A stretch of 64,000 nucleotides of DNA from a bacterium (GTDB lineage Bacteria; CAIWAD01): NCBI GenBank assembly GCA_030429345.1, contig JAUIFJ010000010.1:62001-126000 (forward strand). Direction: 5' to 3'. Numbering within the stretch: the stretch's first letter is position 1; every line of letters starts with the position of its first letter. The position numbers and the translations under genes are program-made. Below are positions 29,086-36,745 of the stretch, piece after piece. The notes under the pieces are model-generated. The model searched no databases, was not told the DNA's origin, and worked only from the letters and a program-made list of their open reading frames with translations.

Positions 29086-31221
29086 CTAGTGCTCCTGGTC
29101 TTGGGATTTCAGATCGTCGTACAAACGGTCGATGTCCAGGATCAGGGCCACGGTTCCGTCGCCCATCAGCGCACCGCCGGAGATCATCTCGGATGCCATC
29201 GGCAGGCCGTCGATGCGGCGGTGGACCACCTGCTGCACTCCGAGCACATCGTCTACACAAAGGGCGAAGACCTCGCCGCGGCTCTCCACGGTGACCAGGG
29301 TCTCTTCCTCGACCCACTCGCGGCTCGTGCGACGCGTGCAGAGGATTTCCTGCATGCGGGCCATGGGCAGGATGCGTCCGTGCCGCTTCACGCAGTTCTT
29401 GAGCCCGCCGACGGAGTGGACCTCCTCGCGGCGCAGGCCGGAGGTCTCGGCCACCCGCTCCATGGGAAGGACGTAGCTCTGTCCGTTGACGCGGATCATG
29501 TAGCCGTTCATGATCTGTGTTGTCACACTCTGCGGCAGGTGGATCACGAAACGGCTGCCTTCGCCGGCTTTCGTCTCGATGGAGATCGAGCCGCCGGCCT
29601 CGATGATCTGCCGCTTGACCACGTCCATGCCCACGCCGCGGCCGGAGACATCCGTCACCTCCCTGGCCGTGGACACGCCGGAGCTGAAGATCAGGTCGAC
29701 CAGGTCCTTCTCGGTCAGCGGCTGGTCGGGACGGATCAGGCCCATGGACTCGGCCTTTCCGCGGATCGCGTCAAGGTCGAGGCCGGCGCCGTCGTCGCTG
29801 ACGCTGAGCTCCACGTGGGTGTCGGTCAGGCTGGCCGACACGGTGACCGTGCCGCTTCTGGGCTTGCCTTTTTCTTCGCGCTGCTCGGGAGTCTCGATGC
29901 CGTGATCCGCCGCGTTGCGCACCATGTGAGTCAGGGGCGCGTCGAGCAGGTCGATCAGGCTCTTGTCGACCTCGATGCCTTCGCCCGTGATCTCGACGGC
30001 GATCTCCTTGCCCTTCGCCTGGGCAATGTCGCGGATCATGCGCGGGATCTTCTGCAGCAGGGAGCGCACACTGACCTTGCGGATCGACATGATGCTGCGC
30101 TGCAGGTCGCTGGACAGGCTGTCGAAGGTTTCGTTGGCCCGCCGGAACTCGGCGATCGCCCGGCTCTCCAGGTTCGAGCGCGCCATGCGCTTTTCCAGAT
30201 GCTCGAACATGTCCCCGACCACGAGCAGCTCGCCCACGTAGGCCAGGAAGGTGTCGATGTGCGCCTCGTTGACGCGCATGGTCTTGGTATCGTTCGAGTT
30301 GCCGGCGGCGCGCGCGGGAGCGGCTTTCGGCTCGCTCCTGGGCGCGGCCCCGCCGTTCTCGTCGGCAGCCTGCGGCTCCTGGGCCTGCGCCTCCCTGGGC
30401 GGTGAAAAGGCGCCGGCCGCGACAGGCGGGCCCAGCTTTTCGCGCAGCAGGTCGCGCAGCAGCGGGTCGAAGCCCATGGCGCCCATGATCGTGTCGTAGT
30501 TGTCCAGGCAGTCGCTGATCACCGCCCGGGCCTCGTCGTTCTGCGCCGTATCACGAAGCGCGGAGATCGAGCCGCGGAGCTCCACCAGCTCCAGCTCTTC
30601 CAGGTTCTCGCTCTCGCTCCGACCCAGCAGGGTGGTGATCCGGCGGTAGGGAGCGGGGACCTCGTCGTTGGAGGCTTCGTCGCCCAGCAGCTCGTGGATC
30701 GACTGGATCACCTCCCCCAGGCTCGCGGACAGGTCCGTGTTGCCTTCGCCGTGGCTCTGGAGAATGCCCTGCAGCATGCCGAGCACGCCGTCGAGCTCGA
30801 TCTCGCCCCCGCCGCGCCGGTCGGCAAGACCGGATATGCGCGTGCGCAGCTCGGCGATCGCGTGCTCGTCGGTGACCTCGCCTTCGCCGTTGCGCACGCG
30901 CTCGAGCATGCTCTTCAGCTCGTCGAGCCCCTCGAGCAGGGTGCTGATCACGGCGCGTCCGGCGCGCATGCGGTCCTTGCGCACGTGATCCAGGATCGTC
31001 TCCATCTCGTGCGCCAGCGACTTGATCTGCTGGAAGCCGAAAAAGGCCGAGTTGCCCTTGATCGAATGGACAGGGCGGAAGATGGCGTTGACCAGGTCCG
31101 TGTCGTCGGGCCGCTCCTCCAGGTCGACGAAGAGCGAATCGAGGGAGGCCAGCAGGTCGGTGGATTCGTCGATGAATTCGACCAGCAGGTCCTGGTCTAC
31201 GGAAAGGGTGGGATCGGACAT
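29086..31221 (-). CDS. cheA: Chemotaxis histidine kinase CheA2
   Basis: The 711-residue protein has one HPt domain with His52 (RPVHSIKGNSAFFG), a long helical and low-complexity linker rich in Ala, Pro and Glu (about residues 270-310), dimerisation helices, the HATPase core ([32 protein letters not shown]) and a C-terminal CheW-like domain. Unlike CheA1 it lacks a second HPt domain and the MshEN-like repeats. It is encoded with a CheY-like protein, a hybrid kinase and a CheD-receiver fusion but without its own cheW, MCP, cheR or cheB. It may share those from the facing operon. Confidence 0.95.
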   Translation of the reverse strand: MSDPTLSVDQDLLVEFIDESTDLLASLDSLFVDLEERPDDTDLVNAIFRPVHSIKGNSAFFGFQQIKSLAHEMETILDHVRKDRMRAGRAVISTLLEGLDELKSMLERVRNGEGEVTDEHAIAELRTRISGLADRRGGGEIELDGVLGMLQGILQSHGEGNTDLSASLGEVIQSIHELLGDEASNDEVPAPYRRITTLLGRSESENLEELELVELRGSISALRDTAQNDEARAVISDCLDNYDTIMGAMGFDPLLRDLLREKLGPPVAAGAFSPPREAQAQEPQAADENGGAAPRSEPKAAPARAAGNSNDTKTMRVNEAHIDTFLAYVGELLVVGDMFEHLEKRMARSNLESRAIAEFRRANETFDSLSSDLQRSIMSIRKVSVRSLLQKIPRMIRDIAQAKGKEIAVEITGEGIEVDKSLIDLLDAPLTHMVRNAADHGIETPEQREEKGKPRSGTVTVSASLTDTHVELSVSDDGAGLDLDAIRGKAESMGLIRPDQPLTEKDLVDLIFSSGVSTAREVTDVSGRGVGMDVVKRQIIEAGGSISIETKAGEGSRFVIHLPQSVTTQIMNGYMIRVNGQSYVLPMERVAETSGLRREEVHSVGGLKNCVKRHGRILPMARMQEILCTRRTSREWVEEETLVTVESRGEVFALCVDDVLGVQQVVHRRIDGLPMASEMISGGALMGDGTVALILDIDRLYDDLKSQDQEH

Positions 31222-31232
31222 TGTCGTCGTCC

Positions 31233-31652
31233 TCAGCTGACAGGTTTCATGGCGCGCAGTTCATTGAGCAGGTTCAGCCAGTGCTGAATGCGCTCGACAG
31301 CGCGCTGGACCGCCTGCTCGAGCTGGCTCAGGTCCTCCAGGGGCTTGAAGACCATCGTGTCCGCTCCCAGGCGCATGGCGGCCATGGCGTTGACCAGTGT
31401 CACATAGCCCGTAATCATGATCGTGTGGATGCCAGGGTACTCCTCGCGCACCACGCCGATCAGCTCGATGCCGTTCATTTCCGGCATCATGATGTCGCTG
31501 ATCACGATGTCCGTTTTCGTCTCGGCCAGCTTCTCCAGGGCCTCGCGCCCGTTGCAGGCCGTGTCCGTGGAATAGCCCAGGAAGCGGAAGTGCCTCGAGA
31601 GCATCTCGCGGATCTCGACCTCGTCGTCTACGATCAGGATGTGTACGTTCAT
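31233..31652 (-). CDS. Single-domain response regulator
   Basis: The 139-residue protein is a receiver with Asp9/Asp10 (LIVDDE), phospho-acceptor Asp53 (VISDIMMPEMNG), Thr in MITGY and Lys in VFKPLED. A helical C-terminal extension of about 15 residues (LNELRAMKPVS) has no known output fold. The start at 31652 overlaps the stop of the hybrid kinase by 4 bp, so the kinase is its likely partner. It could relay phosphate between that kinase and CheA2 or act as a diffusible output. Confidence 0.9.
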   Translation of the reverse strand: MNVHILIVDDEVEIREMLSRHFRFLGYSTDTACNGREALEKLAETKTDIVISDIMMPEMNGIELIGVVREEYPGIHTIMITGYVTLVNAMAAMRLGADTMVFKPLEDLSQLEQAVQRAVERIQHWLNLLNELRAMKPVS

Positions 31653-32896
31653 TGCACGACCACGCTTTCCATGGCCGGAAGCGTGATGCAGAATCTCGCA
31701 CCGCCTTCCGGCCGGTTGTCGACTTTCACTTGCCCTTTGTGCCGCTCGATAATGCCCAGGGAGATGGCGAGTCCCAGGCCGGTTCCCTTGCCCACGCCCT
31801 TGGTCGTGAAGAAGGGATCCCAGATCCGCTCCAGCAGGTCCTTGGGAATCCCGCTGCCGTTGTCCTGCACCGTGATCCCGATCCGGCCGTCTTCGTGAGA
31901 CGTCCACAGTTCCAGCGTACCGCCCCCCTGGCGCTCCATGGCGTCAGCGGCGTTGACCAGCAGGTTGATGAAGACCTGCTCCAGTTCCTGCGGATTGCCC
32001 TGCAGCCGCGGCAGGTCTTCCGCGAAGCGCTTCTCGACGGTCACGTGCTGCTTGAGCCTGTTCGTCGACAACAGGAGCGCGTTCTCGATGACCTCGTGCA
32101 GGTCGACGGACTCGAACTCCTCGCCCGTCCGCGAGCTGTAGCTCTTCAGGCCCTTGACGATTCTCGTGATCCGTCTCACGCCCTCGCGGATCCCGTTGAG
32201 CACCTGCGGCGTCTCTTCGCGAATGAACTCGAAGCGCCGGGCAAGCTGTTCCGGAAGGGGAAAGTCCTTCATCATCTCGTCCACGACCTGCCAGAACTGT
32301 TCCAGGGTCTGCACATTGCCGGAGATGAAGGCCGTCGGATTGTTGATCTCGTGGGCGATGCCGGCCGACATGGTGCCCAGCGTCGCCAGGCGGTCGCTGT
32401 GTACGAGCTGCCGGGCGCGCTCTTCCGCCAGCTCTTCCATTTCGCCGGCATAGCGTTTGAGGCTCTCGTTGGCCCTGGCCAGCCGTGTTTCATAGGCCAG
32501 GATGCGCAGGCCGGCCTCGACGCGGCTGCGCAGCTCGCGGGGCTGGAAGGGCTTGCCCTGGTAGTCGTTGGCGCCGGCCTCCAGGCCCTCGACAACGTCG
32601 GCGACCTCCTTGCGGCTTGTCAGCAGGATCGTGTATACGAAGCGCCCCGCCTCGCCGTCGCGCAGGCGCCGGCAGAGCTCGATGCCGTCCATTTCCGGCA
32701 TCATCCAGTCGGCGATCACCAGGCGGATCTCCGGCCTTTCCAGCAGCAGCTCCATCGCCTGTCGGCCGTTCTCGGCCGTTGTCACACGGAATCCCCAGCG
32801 CGAAAGGTTGGCCCGCAGCAGCATCAGGCTGGTGCGGTCGTCATCCGTGATCAGGATCTCCGCGTCTTGCTCTTTCCGTGGCAAGGCCTCGCTCAT
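31649..32896 (-). CDS. Receiver-histidine kinase hybrid
   Basis: The 415-residue protein begins with a receiver (ITDDDRTSLMLL, phospho-acceptor Asp63 in IADWMMPEMDG, QGKPFQP). A coiled coil leads to a HisKA domain (LATLGTMSAGIAHEINNPTAF) and ATPase (NLLVNAADAM, DNGSGI, GTGLGLAISLGIIERH). There are no membrane helices, so it is a cytoplasmic relay component with an N-terminal input receiver, like the kinase at 1072-2592. It overlaps genes on both sides by 4 bp, which ties it to the CheY-like protein before it and the regulator after it. Confidence 0.92.
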   Translation of the reverse strand: MSEALPRKEQDAEILITDDDRTSLMLLRANLSRWGFRVTTAENGRQAMELLLERPEIRLVIADWMMPEMDGIELCRRLRDGEAGRFVYTILLTSRKEVADVVEGLEAGANDYQGKPFQPRELRSRVEAGLRILAYETRLARANESLKRYAGEMEELAEERARQLVHSDRLATLGTMSAGIAHEINNPTAFISGNVQTLEQFWQVVDEMMKDFPLPEQLARRFEFIREETPQVLNGIREGVRRITRIVKGLKSYSSRTGEEFESVDLHEVIENALLLSTNRLKQHVTVEKRFAEDLPRLQGNPQELEQVFINLLVNAADAMERQGGGTLELWTSHEDGRIGITVQDNGSGIPKDLLERIWDPFFTTKGVGKGTGLGLAISLGIIERHKGQVKVDNRPEGGARFCITLPAMESVVVQ

Positions 32897-33306
32897 GCCC
32901 GCTGATTCTCCCTGGCATGCAGCCCCATGCCGGCAAGAGCCTTGTGCAGGCGTTCCGGCGTCACGGGCTTGACCAGGTAGCCGTCGCAGTCCGCGCGAAA
33001 GGCCTGCTTCATGTTCTGCGAATCGTCGTGCACCGTGACCATCAGCAGGCGGGCGCGCTCCTTCGGCGCCAGGCGGTGCTTGTCCTCCAGGCAGCGGATG
33101 CGCAGCAGGGCGTCCTGGCCGCTCAGGCGCGGCATGCCGATGTCGAGGCAGATCAGGCCATAGGGCTGTCCCTCGTCCAGCGATGCCTCGACGGCCTCGA
33201 CGGCCTCCTCGCCGTCCAGGGCCACTTCGCAGTCTCCCCAGGGCGCCAGAAGCTTGAGCATCAGACTGCGCGAGATGAAATCGTCCTCGCAAACCAGGAT
33301 TCTCAT
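32893..33306 (-). CDS. CheY-like single-domain response regulator (second copy)
   Basis: The 137-residue stand-alone receiver has an acidic pocket at residues 7-9, phospho-acceptor Asp55 (LICLDIGMPRLSGQDAL), Thr in MVTVHDD and Lys in LVKPVT. It is a paralogue of the regulator at 17217-17627, with the same start (MRIL-EDDFI-R), active-site context and IRCxE segment. It is the first gene of the minus-strand chemosensory operon. The 197 bp between it and the divergent VOC gene probably holds both promoters; no clear consensus is seen. Confidence 0.92.
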   Translation of the reverse strand: MRILVCEDDFISRSLMLKLLAPWGDCEVALDGEEAVEAVEASLDEGQPYGLICLDIGMPRLSGQDALLRIRCLEDKHRLAPKERARLLMVTVHDDSQNMKQAFRADCDGYLVKPVTPERLHKALAGMGLHARENQRA

Positions 33307-33503
33307 GGGATTGCCTCCAGCTTGCCATTTACGGACCTTGATCCGGTGTCGCTTTCGCAAGCAGTTCTCGGCACCGGCTGGAAGCGGCTTACAGCTTTTG
33401 CTCCCCGTGAGCTTATCGTCGATGCAGGCTCCCATCTGGACTCCCTGCAATGGAAAAAGGAGTGCCTTCGGTAGCCGGCGGACGGCGTCAACAGGAGAGA
33501 TAA

Positions 33504-33914
33504 ATGGCCCTTTGCAGCTTGCATCATGTGGAACGCTACGTGGCGGATCTGAAGGCCTGCCGCCCCTTCTGGCAGGACCTGTTCCGGGAGCTGGGCTGGG
33601 AAGCCTGGCAGGACTGGGAGGGCGGATTCAGCTTCCGCAACCCCGCCGGAGGAGCCTACATCACCCTGGTCCAGGTGGAGCCGGCCTTTCTCGACATTCC
33701 CTATCACCGCTGTCGCGCGGGCTTGAATCACCTGGCCTTCGCCGCCGCGGACCGCGGGGAAGTCGATCGATTGCGCGACTGGGCGCTCCGCAAGGGGGCG
33801 CGCCTGCTCTACGAGGATCGCTGGCCCCACGCCGGCGGACCGGAGTGCTACAGCCTCTTCTTCGAGGATCCGGAAGGAATGAAAGTCGAAGTGATCGCCG
33901 AGGAAAGGCCATGA
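33504..33914 (+). CDS. VOC-superfamily (glyoxalase/dioxygenase-fold) protein
   Basis: The 136-residue protein shows two beta-alpha-beta-beta-beta halves: SLHHVERYVADLKACRPFWQ with FRNPAGGAYITLVQVEP, then LNHLAFAAADRGEVDRLRDW with YSLFFEDPEGMKVEVI. His7/His8, a central His (LNH) and Glu near the end (VEVI) are in the usual metal-ligand positions, so it may be an active metalloenzyme. The VOC fold covers lyases, dioxygenases and binding proteins, and the substrate cannot be told. AGGAGAG lies just upstream. It overlaps the next gene by 4 bp. Confidence 0.85.
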   Translation: MALCSLHHVERYVADLKACRPFWQDLFRELGWEAWQDWEGGFSFRNPAGGAYITLVQVEPAFLDIPYHRCRAGLNHLAFAAADRGEVDRLRDWALRKGARLLYEDRWPHAGGPECYSLFFEDPEGMKVEVIAEERP

Positions 33915-34495
33915 AGTCCCCTTCCCTGGCGGCCTTGGCGGCGCTGGTCCTTGTGGTGTTGTCCTGCAGCCGGCCGCCCGAGCATTCCATGGCCTTCTTC
34001 CCGGACAGCAGCGGCATGGTGCGGGTGGTCGAGGTTCGCCAGATGGGCAAGGTGGCCGGCCGCTATGAGCTGCTGACCCGCATAGCCGAGCGGCGAGCGG
34101 AAAGGCTGGGACTGCAGATGGGCGATCCCCGACACGCCGGCATCCTGGGCGACTGGCAACTGCTCGCTGACGACAAGGGGCTGCAGATCAACATGCCGGC
34201 GCGCAACTGGGGCATGGACATTCTGCCCTGGCCGCTGCCTGAAGCGGAGGCCTTGCCCCTGGAACCGCACCCGGGCCTGGAACTGGTCGGCCTGGACTGG
34301 GAAAGAGTCCGGCTGCACAGCGGGGCGAAGGCGCGGGCCTTGCGCATCGACTACATTCTGCGACCGGAACTGCTGGCGCAGCTGGAACTGATCCTGGAAG
34401 GCCCCGGGCTGCCGGCCAGTCTGTGGCTGGTGCCGGACTACGGGTTCCATTCCTTCAGGATCGACCAGGGCTATTCGGAGAAACGCGTGCAATGA
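33911..34495 (+). CDS. Hypothetical lipoprotein
   Basis: The 194-residue product starts with a hydrophobic signal ending in a lipobox-like VVLSC (Cys19), so it is predicted to be lipid-anchored. The rest is about 170 soluble residues without a motif I recognise, ending in a predicted strand-rich part (SLWLVPDYGFHSFRIDQGY). It overlaps both neighbours by 4 bp (ATGA), so it is translationally coupled to the VOC and inositol-phosphatase-like genes. No function is proposed. Confidence 0.7.
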   Translation: MKSPSLAALAALVLVVLSCSRPPEHSMAFFPDSSGMVRVVEVRQMGKVAGRYELLTRIAERRAERLGLQMGDPRHAGILGDWQLLADDKGLQINMPARNWGMDILPWPLPEAEALPLEPHPGLELVGLDWERVRLHSGAKARALRIDYILRPELLAQLELILEGPGLPASLWLVPDYGFHSFRIDQGYSEKRVQ

Positions 34496-35346
34496 AGACG
34501 ACCAGCGATCTGCAAGGGCTGCAGGACGCGGCCTCCGCCGCCGCCGAACGGGCGGCGGCCTTCATTCGACAGGCCTTTCGCTCACGCGGCGGCCTGCAGG
34601 TGCGCTCCAAAGGGCATCTGGACTTCGTCACGGAGGTCGACGAGAGCTGCGAAGCCATGCTGCGGAAGGACCTTCGAAAGGCCGCGCCGGGCATCGGGCT
34701 GATCGGGGAAGAAGGCAGCCGCCTGGCGGGGGAGGACGATCGCTGCTGGCTGATCGACCCCCTGGACGGCACAAGCAATTTCGTGCACGGCTATCCCGCC
34801 TTCGCGGTCTCCATCGGGCTGGTCGAACTCGACCCCGCGGATTCGCCGGAGGGGCCGGGGCGCTTTCCGGAACTGGCGCGGGCCCGGCCGCTGCTGGGGG
34901 TCATCGACGAGGTCTGCCTGCAGCGGCAATTCCTGGCTCACGCCGGCGGCGGGGCCTGGCTGGTCGAGCAGGGAGAACGGCGCCGGCTGCGGGCCAGCTC
35001 CTGCAGCCGTGTGGAAGAGGCCTTCCTGGCCTCCGGCTTTCCGGTGCGCCAGCGGGACCTGTCCCGCCTCTACAGCCACCTCTTCGCCCGTGTGCTCCCC
35101 CGCTGCGGAGGCCTGCGCCGGGGCGGCAGCGCCGCGCTGGACCTGGCCTACACTGCCGCGGGCATTTTCGACGGCTTTTTCGAGATCCATCTCTCGCCCT
35201 GGGACATCGGCGCGGGGCTGTGCCTGGTGGAGGAGGCCGGCGGTCGCTGCCTCGGGCTGGATGGAAAGACGCCTCTCGCCAGCGGAGATCTTCTGGCAGG
35301 ATCCGGCCCTCTCTGTGAGCGGCTGGCGGAGATCCTGGCGCTCTAA
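34492..35346 (+). CDS. Inositol monophosphatase family protein
   Basis: The 284-residue protein carries the family metal site: Glu73 (GEEG), Asp89 and Asp92 in WLIDPLDGTSNFVHG, and a C-terminal WDIGAG with a further Asp. Members remove phosphate from inositol phosphates, 3'-phosphoadenosine-5'-phosphate or other sugar phosphates; which one applies here is open. Length is typical. It is the last gene of a three-gene operon with 4 bp overlaps, followed by an independent promoter at 35362. Confidence 0.9.
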   Translation: MKTTSDLQGLQDAASAAAERAAAFIRQAFRSRGGLQVRSKGHLDFVTEVDESCEAMLRKDLRKAAPGIGLIGEEGSRLAGEDDRCWLIDPLDGTSNFVHGYPAFAVSIGLVELDPADSPEGPGRFPELARARPLLGVIDEVCLQRQFLAHAGGGAWLVEQGERRRLRASSCSRVEEAFLASGFPVRQRDLSRLYSHLFARVLPRCGGLRRGGSAALDLAYTAAGIFDGFFEIHLSPWDIGAGLCLVEEAGGRCLGLDGKTPLASGDLLAGSGPLCERLAEILAL

Positions 35347-35361
35347 AGAGCAGCCCGGCCG

Positions 35362-35390
35362 TTGATCGATCCTAACACCCTTACTATACT
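35362..35390 (+). promoter_or_regulatory. Consensus-like sigma-70 promoter
   Basis: TTGATC (35362-35367) and TATACT (35385-35390) are separated by exactly 17 bp. This is among the best sigma-70 matches in the window. The predicted start near 35397 lies just upstream of a GGGAGG ribosome-binding site, a 20-codon ORF and a strong terminator ending at 35514. Confidence 0.75.
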
Positions 35391-35420
35391 GGTAGACTTC
35401 TATTTGAAACGGGAGGACCG

Positions 35421-35483
35421 GTGAACAAAGCCGGCATTTTCGGGACACCGCGTCCCACCATCCTGATTGATGTGACTTGCTGA
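35421..35483 (+). CDS. Short ORF (20 codons), possible leader peptide
   Basis: A GTG start at 35421 follows GGGAGGACCG at ideal spacing. The ORF encodes 20 residues (MNKAGIFGTP..., ending IDVTC) and stops at TGA 35481-35483. The stop lies 3 bp before the 5' arm of a strong terminator hairpin, so a ribosome paused near the stop would cover that arm and could let transcription continue into the zinc-ribbon gene at 35536. There is no run of one amino acid as in classical attenuators; a Cys codon is last. It may instead be a free-standing small protein, or the transcript may act as an sRNA. Confidence 0.45.
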   Translation: MNKAGIFGTPRPTILIDVTC

Positions 35484-35486
35484 TCC

Positions 35487-35514
35487 ATGCACCCCGCCGG
35501 GGTGCATTTTTTTT
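35487..35514 (+). terminator. Strong Rho-independent terminator
   Basis: ATGCACCCC (35487-35495) and GGGGTGCAT (35499-35507) form a 9 bp perfect stem with loop GCC, followed by eight T residues (35507-35514). It lies between the short ORF and the zinc-ribbon gene, 21 bp before the latter's start codon. It either ends a roughly 118 nt transcript or acts as an attenuator. Confidence 0.9.
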
Positions 35515-35535
35515 GATCGCCATTGGAGGAGCACC

Positions 35536-36258
35536 TTGAAGACAGAGCTCAGCTTGTTGATGGAGTTGCAGTCGATTGACGACCGCTTCCGGGACCTGGA
35601 GGTATCCAAGGGTACCCTGCCCATGGAACTGAAGAAGATCCAGAAGTCCTTTGCGGATCTGAAGCAGCGTCGCAGCGGCGCGGAAACCGCGAAATCGGAA
35701 TTGAGCGTCGAAGTCAGCAAGCGGGAAAAAAAGGCCGACGAATGCAAGGAGAAGATCTCCGCATTGCAGGAGCGCCTCTTCCAGACGCAGACCAATCAGG
35801 AATACGAGGCGGTCACCAAGGAAATCGACTACCAGCAGGAGCTGCTGGCCAGCAATGATACGGCCCTCAATCGGGCCATGGAAACCTTGACTGAAACCGA
35901 AGCCGAGCTGGGCACCAGCGCCGAAGAGCTCAAGGAGCTCGAAGAGAAGCTGGCCGCCATGAAGGCCCGTTCGGAAGAATTCAACCAGAAGACCGCGGCC
36001 AAGTCCTCTGAACTGCAGGGCGAGCGCGACGGGGTTGCCGACAAGCTGCCCAAGCGCCTGCTGGCGCACTACGAGCGCATTCGCCAGGCCAAGGATGGCC
36101 GGGGCGTGGTGCAGATCGCCCGCGGTTCCAGTTGCGGTGGCTGTTTCCATCGTCTTCCTCCGCAGACCATCAACCAGATTCGCAAGATGAATGACCTCAT
36201 TCTCTGCGAAACCTGCGGCCGGGTCCTGGTCAGCGACCTGATCGTCCAGGAGGATTGA
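35536..36258 (+). CDS. C4-type zinc-ribbon coiled-coil protein (DUF164-like)
   Basis: The 240-residue protein is mostly a long antiparallel coiled coil (residues about 5-175, rich in Glu, Lys and Leu) followed by a zinc ribbon: SCGGCF about residue 200 and LCETCGR near residue 225. This is the zf-RING_7/DUF164 layout, a widespread bacterial family of unclear role sometimes linked to nucleic-acid or cell-envelope processes. The start is TTG at 35536, chosen because GGAGGA lies 6 bp upstream and the coiled coil starts at once. Expression may be set by the terminator 21 bp upstream. The RNase P RNA gene begins 32 bp after the stop. Confidence 0.88.
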   Translation: MKTELSLLMELQSIDDRFRDLEVSKGTLPMELKKIQKSFADLKQRRSGAETAKSELSVEVSKREKKADECKEKISALQERLFQTQTNQEYEAVTKEIDYQQELLASNDTALNRAMETLTETEAELGTSAEELKELEEKLAAMKARSEEFNQKTAAKSSELQGERDGVADKLPKRLLAHYERIRQAKDGRGVVQIARGSSCGGCFHRLPPQTINQIRKMNDLILCETCGRVLVSDLIVQED

Positions 36259-36290
36259 GGGGTTCTTTCGGGAACCCTGGAGTACAAAGA

Positions 36291-36663
36291 GAAGTCGATC
36301 CGGTGGCCGCGTCGCGCCAACTCGCTTGGTGCGCTGAGGAAAGTCCGGACTTCACAGGGCAGGATGCCTTCGGGGCGCCGCAAGGCGACGGAAAGTGCCA
36401 CAGAAAACAAACCGCCAAGGCGCGCGCTCGCGCGCGTCCGGTAAGGGTGAAAAGGTGCGGCCTGCGAGCAAGCGGGCTTAATGTAAGAGCGCACCGCGCG
36501 GCGGGAAACCGTCGTGGCAGGGTAAACCCCATCTGAAGCAAGACCAAGCAGAGGCGAGGGCGGCCCGTCCTTCCGGCTTTGGCCGGAACGCCTCGGGTAG
36601 GTCGCAAAGATCAATGGCCACCCTTCCTTCGGGAAGACAGAATCCGGCTTATGGATCGGCTTC
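36291..36663 (+). ncRNA. rnpB: RNase P RNA (bacterial type A)
   Basis: Conserved blocks appear in order: GAGGAAAGTCCGGACTTC (36335 on), ACAGGGCAGG, AGTGCCACAGAAAACAAACC (36395 on), GGGTGAAAAGGTGCGG, AGAGCGCACCG, GGTAAACCCCATCTGAAGCA and AGAATCCGGCTTATGG near the 3' end. The P1 helix forms between GAAGTCGATCC (36291-36301) and GGATCGGCTTC (36653-36663), which sets both ends. It is the catalytic RNA that trims tRNA 5' leaders. It lies between the zinc-ribbon gene and recJ on the same strand. A GCGCCCG/CGGGCGC hairpin at 36682-36698 could end the transcript, but there is no T run. Confidence 0.97.
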
Positions 36664-36745
36664 ATTTTCGGAGAAGGACGTGCGCCCGGTTCGGGCGCCC
36701 CTTCCCGCAACCATGGTGAGAATGTGAAGAATAGATGGAGCAACA

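Noticed and set aside
36255-36536. Short ORFs inside the RNase P RNA region
   Set aside because: The sequence is explained by conserved rnpB structure; the ORFs have no ribosome-binding sites or homology.
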